Assembly: GCF_002007645.1 (NCBI RefSeq)
Contig: NZ_CP019791.1
Location: 1,178,001-1,242,000, forward strand
Direction of reading: 5' to 3'
Origin: Anaerohalosphaera lusitana
GTDB taxonomy: Bacteria > Planctomycetota > Phycisphaerae > Sedimentisphaerales > Anaerohalosphaeraceae
Length of the DNA: 64,000 nucleotides
The notes under the pieces are model-generated. The model was given only the letters and a program-made list of their open reading frames with translations. It was not told the DNA's origin and did not search any database. This document shows, in pieces, positions 61,560 through 64,000 of this stretch; position 1 is the stretch's first letter; every line of letters starts with the position of its first letter. The translations under genes were made by a program, and so were the position numbers.

Positions 61560-63478
61560 AAGAGTTTCTGACGATTAAAGCCGAGAGTAATTCCTCACAG
61601 AACCCGAGAGTTTCGGGTCTCGCCTATTCGGGCGGCAAAATGAATCTGCCCGGATGGAAACATCCAGTGGTGGTGGATCTGGCAGGTTTGCAGATCCCAG
61701 AAAACGTGCCGCTGCTTACCAACCACGAAAACCGCACGACCTCCCGTGTCGGCATGGTCTCAGCAAGCATCGAAGAGAGTAGCCTTGTCATAAGCGGTGA
61801 GATCACATCCTCGGCCGGGACTGCCAAGGGCATTGTTGAGCAGGCCAAGGCCGGTGCCGACTGGCAGCTTTCGATTGGCGCAGAGGTCGTCGATGCCGAG
61901 CTGGTCAAGACCGGAAGCCGTACTGTCAACGGCATCGAGCATGATGCTCCGTTCTATCACATTAAGGCTTCTAACCTTCGTGAGGTGTCCGTAGTGGCAG
62001 TTGGAGCTGATGACAGTACCAATATGAAAGTGGCCGCGATGTTCGATCTCAAGACCGACGAGAAAGAGCAAGAGATCCAGGCACAGGCAAAGGGGGCAGA
62101 AGAGCCTGCGAAGGCTGAACCAATCGACCAGACCGAGATCGCAGCTAAAGCCATATCGCAGGAACGCACACGAGTCGCTGCGATCAGGAATCTATGCGGT
62201 GGTGAGTATGACGACATCGAAGAGCAGGCGATCACGGCCGGTTGGTCGATCGAAAAAACATCAAAAGCTGTGCTCGAGGCCATCCGCGAGTCGCGTCCCA
62301 AGGCCGATGTCGGGATCAGTGTTAAACGTCAACCCCAGGGAGATACTATGAAAAACACCCTTGAAGCAGCTCTTTGCCTGCGTGCAGGCCTGTCCGGCGA
62401 TGAGCTGCTCAAAGACTATGGAGAGGCAACCGTCGAGGCGGCTGATAAAATCCGGGCCAAGGCACTGCCTGATGTGCTGCTGGAATGCATACGCATCGAA
62501 GGGATGTCCGTGCCCGGTGACAGTGATACCGCCCTTATCCAGGCGGCATTCAGTACGGTCAGCCTGCCGGGCATTCTCTCCAACGTGGCGAACAAGCGAA
62601 TGCTCAAGGCATTCCAGTCTCAGCCACTGATCGCACCGAGACTGTGCTCGGATGGTGACCTCAACGATTTTAAGGAAAACGAGCGTTTCAGGCTGACCGA
62701 TGTTGGCGATCTTGAGCCGGTCGCAGCTGATGGTGAGATCAAGGACGGCAGTGTTCGAGAGGACAAGGCCACCAACCAGCTCGATACCTATGGTAAGAAG
62801 TTTGTCCTGACCCGAAAGATGATCATCAACGATGACCTTGGGGCTTTCATGAAGTTTCCCACCTCTATGGGTAACAGGGCAGCTCGACTTATCGATCAGT
62901 TATTCTTCAAGCGTCTGCTGGCCAATCCCAAGCAGGGTGACAACAAGGCTCTGTTCCATACAGGTCACAAGAACATCCTGACCGGCACCGACAGTGCACT
63001 CTCACACGAGGCATTGACTCAGGCCGTGCAGATGTATCTGGATCAGACCGATGCGGACGGCCAGCCCATTAGCGTGGAACCCAAGTTCATGCTGGTCCCG
63101 ACAAATCTCAAGTTCGATGCGATTCGGCTGACCAGGGGTGCTCAGTTGATCATGTCCGGCGGTGATGCTTCTGCCGGGACGGATCCGACGATTATGCCTG
63201 CGATGAACGCGATGGCCGATGAGAATCTTACCGTTCTCTCCAGTCCGTATTTGACCAACGCGAATTATCCGGGCAGTTCAGAGACTGGGTGGTATCTGTT
63301 CGGCAACCCTGCTCAGGTTGATACGTTCGAAATCGGCTATCTCAAGGGCAGACGCAGTCCGACGATCGAGCGAGGCAATACTGATTTCAACACGCTTGGT
63401 ATGTGGTTCAGGGTTTACTTTGATATCGGCATCCGCGAGCAGGACTGGCGTGGCATGCTCAAATCTGATGGTGTGTAA
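61556..63478 (+). CDS. Prohead protease-major capsid protein fusion
   Basis: 640 aa. Residues ~1-165 are a prohead serine protease (His in LLTNHENRT, ~55; Ser in WQLSIGAEV, ~104). A charged Glu/Lys/Ala linker (~165-215) may serve as scaffold. Residues ~260-640 are the major capsid protein (GNRAARLIDQLFFKRLLANP, KFMLVPTNLKFDAIRL, TVLSSPYLTN, WYLFGNP, RVYFDIGIREQDWRGM). The protease would cut the capsid subunits free during maturation. Such fusions occur in some phage groups, though separate genes are the rule. ATGA overlap with the portal gene. Confidence 0.9.
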   Translation: MKEFLTIKAESNSSQNPRVSGLAYSGGKMNLPGWKHPVVVDLAGLQIPENVPLLTNHENRTTSRVGMVSASIEESSLVISGEITSSAGTAKGIVEQAKAGADWQLSIGAEVVDAELVKTGSRTVNGIEHDAPFYHIKASNLREVSVVAVGADDSTNMKVAAMFDLKTDEKEQEIQAQAKGAEEPAKAEPIDQTEIAAKAISQERTRVAAIRNLCGGEYDDIEEQAITAGWSIEKTSKAVLEAIRESRPKADVGISVKRQPQGDTMKNTLEAALCLRAGLSGDELLKDYGEATVEAADKIRAKALPDVLLECIRIEGMSVPGDSDTALIQAAFSTVSLPGILSNVANKRMLKAFQSQPLIAPRLCSDGDLNDFKENERFRLTDVGDLEPVAADGEIKDGSVREDKATNQLDTYGKKFVLTRKMIINDDLGAFMKFPTSMGNRAARLIDQLFFKRLLANPKQGDNKALFHTGHKNILTGTDSALSHEALTQAVQMYLDQTDADGQPISVEPKFMLVPTNLKFDAIRLTRGAQLIMSGGDASAGTDPTIMPAMNAMADENLTVLSSPYLTNANYPGSSETGWYLFGNPAQVDTFEIGYLKGRRSPTIERGNTDFNTLGMWFRVYFDIGIREQDWRGMLKSDGV

Positions 63479-63497
63479 CAGGAAAGGTTAGATAGAT

Positions 63498-63836
63498 ATG
63501 ACAGCAGTTTATAAGCAAAGAGGCGATGCGATCGATTATACGCCGGACGTCGATGTCACAGCAGGCGATGTGGTCGTCCAGGGCGATCTGGTAGGGATTG
63601 CGAAGCTCGACATCGCAGCAGGTGAGCTTGGTGCACTGGCTGTGGTAGGAGTATTCGATGTGCCCAAGGCGACCGGTGTTGGTGAGGCGATCGCGGCCGG
63701 GGCTAAGCTTTACTGGGACGAGGTTGACAGCCAGGCCACCACCAGTGACGGCAGCGGAGCGAACAAGTACATGGGCAAGTGCATCCTTGCTGCTGGTGAT
63801 GATGATACGGCCGTGCGTTTGAGACTGTCACCATGA
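63498..63836 (+). CDS. DUF2190 capsid decoration (cement) protein
   Basis: 112 aa. It begins YKQRGDAIDYTPDVDVTAGDVV and continues VGIAKLDIAAGELGALAV, the pattern of the DUF2190 family, which decorates and stiffens phage heads. AGGAAAGG-type ribosome site upstream. Located right after the capsid gene, as usual. Its stop overlaps the next gene's ATG (ATGA). Confidence 0.88.
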   Translation: MTAVYKQRGDAIDYTPDVDVTAGDVVVQGDLVGIAKLDIAAGELGALAVVGVFDVPKATGVGEAIAAGAKLYWDEVDSQATTSDGSGANKYMGKCILAAGDDDTAVRLRLSP

Positions 63837-64000
63837 CCGACATGCTGAACCAGGGTCTCGATTGGCTGGGGCAGATGCTTACAAAGCACTGCTCCAGCCA
63901 GATCATCTATCGGCAGGATCAGATAGAGGTGAGTATAAATGCCGTGTTTGCCAAGACAGACTTACAGCTGGAAGATGAACACGGCATCTCGATCAGAAGT
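63833..64000 (+). CDS. Phage head-tail joining protein (3' partial)
   Basis: 56 codons from the ATG at 63833 to the window end, still open. It begins MTDMLNQGLDWLGQMLTKHC and runs into a beta-like INAVFAKTDLQLEDEHG. Position after the cement protein and four-base overlap suggest a head-tail joining or completion protein; the family cannot be fixed from this part. Confidence 0.6.
   Translation, partial: MTDMLNQGLDWLGQMLTKHCSSQIIYRQDQIEVSINAVFAKTDLQLEDEHGISIRS

Overview
The window looks like a chromosomal segment of a planctomycete, most likely from the Phycisphaerae/Sedimentisphaerales. This is inferred, not shown directly. The grounds are secreted multi-domain phosphoesterases with LamG-like and type I dockerin-like modules at the left end, a HARE-HTH protein, and an assimilatory sulfate cluster with an EF-Tu-like CysN fused to a reduced APS-kinase domain. 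No rRNA or universal marker gene is present to settle taxonomy.

Region 1 (1-20.5 kb) is ordinary chromosome. It holds two paralogous secreted metallophosphoesterases (the first cut by the window edge), a P2A-type calcium-pump-like ATPase, and a leftward six-gene sulfate-assimilation operon: Rrf2 regulator, DUF2061 membrane protein, APS reductase, CysD, CysN-C fusion and ferredoxin-type sulfite reductase. A sigma/anti-sigma pair follows, then a leftward RND efflux operon (outer membrane factor, adaptor, pump) with a potassium-channel gene directly behind it.

Region 2 (20.5-42.8 kb) is an accessory or defence-type island. After about 700 bases without a convincing gene it carries a STAS-ATPase-STAS signalling protein, a small unrecognised gene, an XRE regulator/methyltransferase/MFS exporter operon, and a two-gene module of a PD-(D/E)XK nuclease and a helicase-nuclease. 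An IS3-family element (31456-32737) with a 4-bp target duplication interrupts the helicase gene near its 3' end. Removing the element in silico restores the reading frame and a 38-residue native C-terminus. A complete type I restriction-modification operon follows (hsdM, hsdS, a DUF262/DUF1524 GmrSD-like gene, hsdR, and a YgjP-like metallopeptidase).

Region 3 (about 42.8 kb to the right edge) is the left part of a tailed-phage prophage. A leftward LexA-like autocleaving repressor and an unknown gene face a rightward early module: sigma-like factor, RecB-type nuclease, recombination ATPase, DUF669 protein, RusA, a small membrane protein, helicase and primase-helicase. Leftward cargo genes follow (AAA/DUF4143 ATPase, Doc toxin with AbrB-like antitoxin, HARE-HTH pair) together with a ParB-domain DNA methyltransferase. 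The rightward structural module then begins: terminase, gpW-position protein, portal, prohead protease fused to major capsid, DUF2190 cement protein, and a head-tail protein cut by the window end. No integrase or attachment site was identified.

The most interesting non-coding signals are in the prophage. One is a three-copy element, TTCGCC-N14-CCGGGTAAGAAAT, 30-38 bases upstream of three phage genes; it may be a phage-specific promoter or leader. Others are a triple repeat with an exact 33-bp period before the DUF4143 ATPase gene, a cluster of GGGACATG/CATGTCCC boxes, and CGACGAAAATCCAG inverted repeats in front of the repressor gene.
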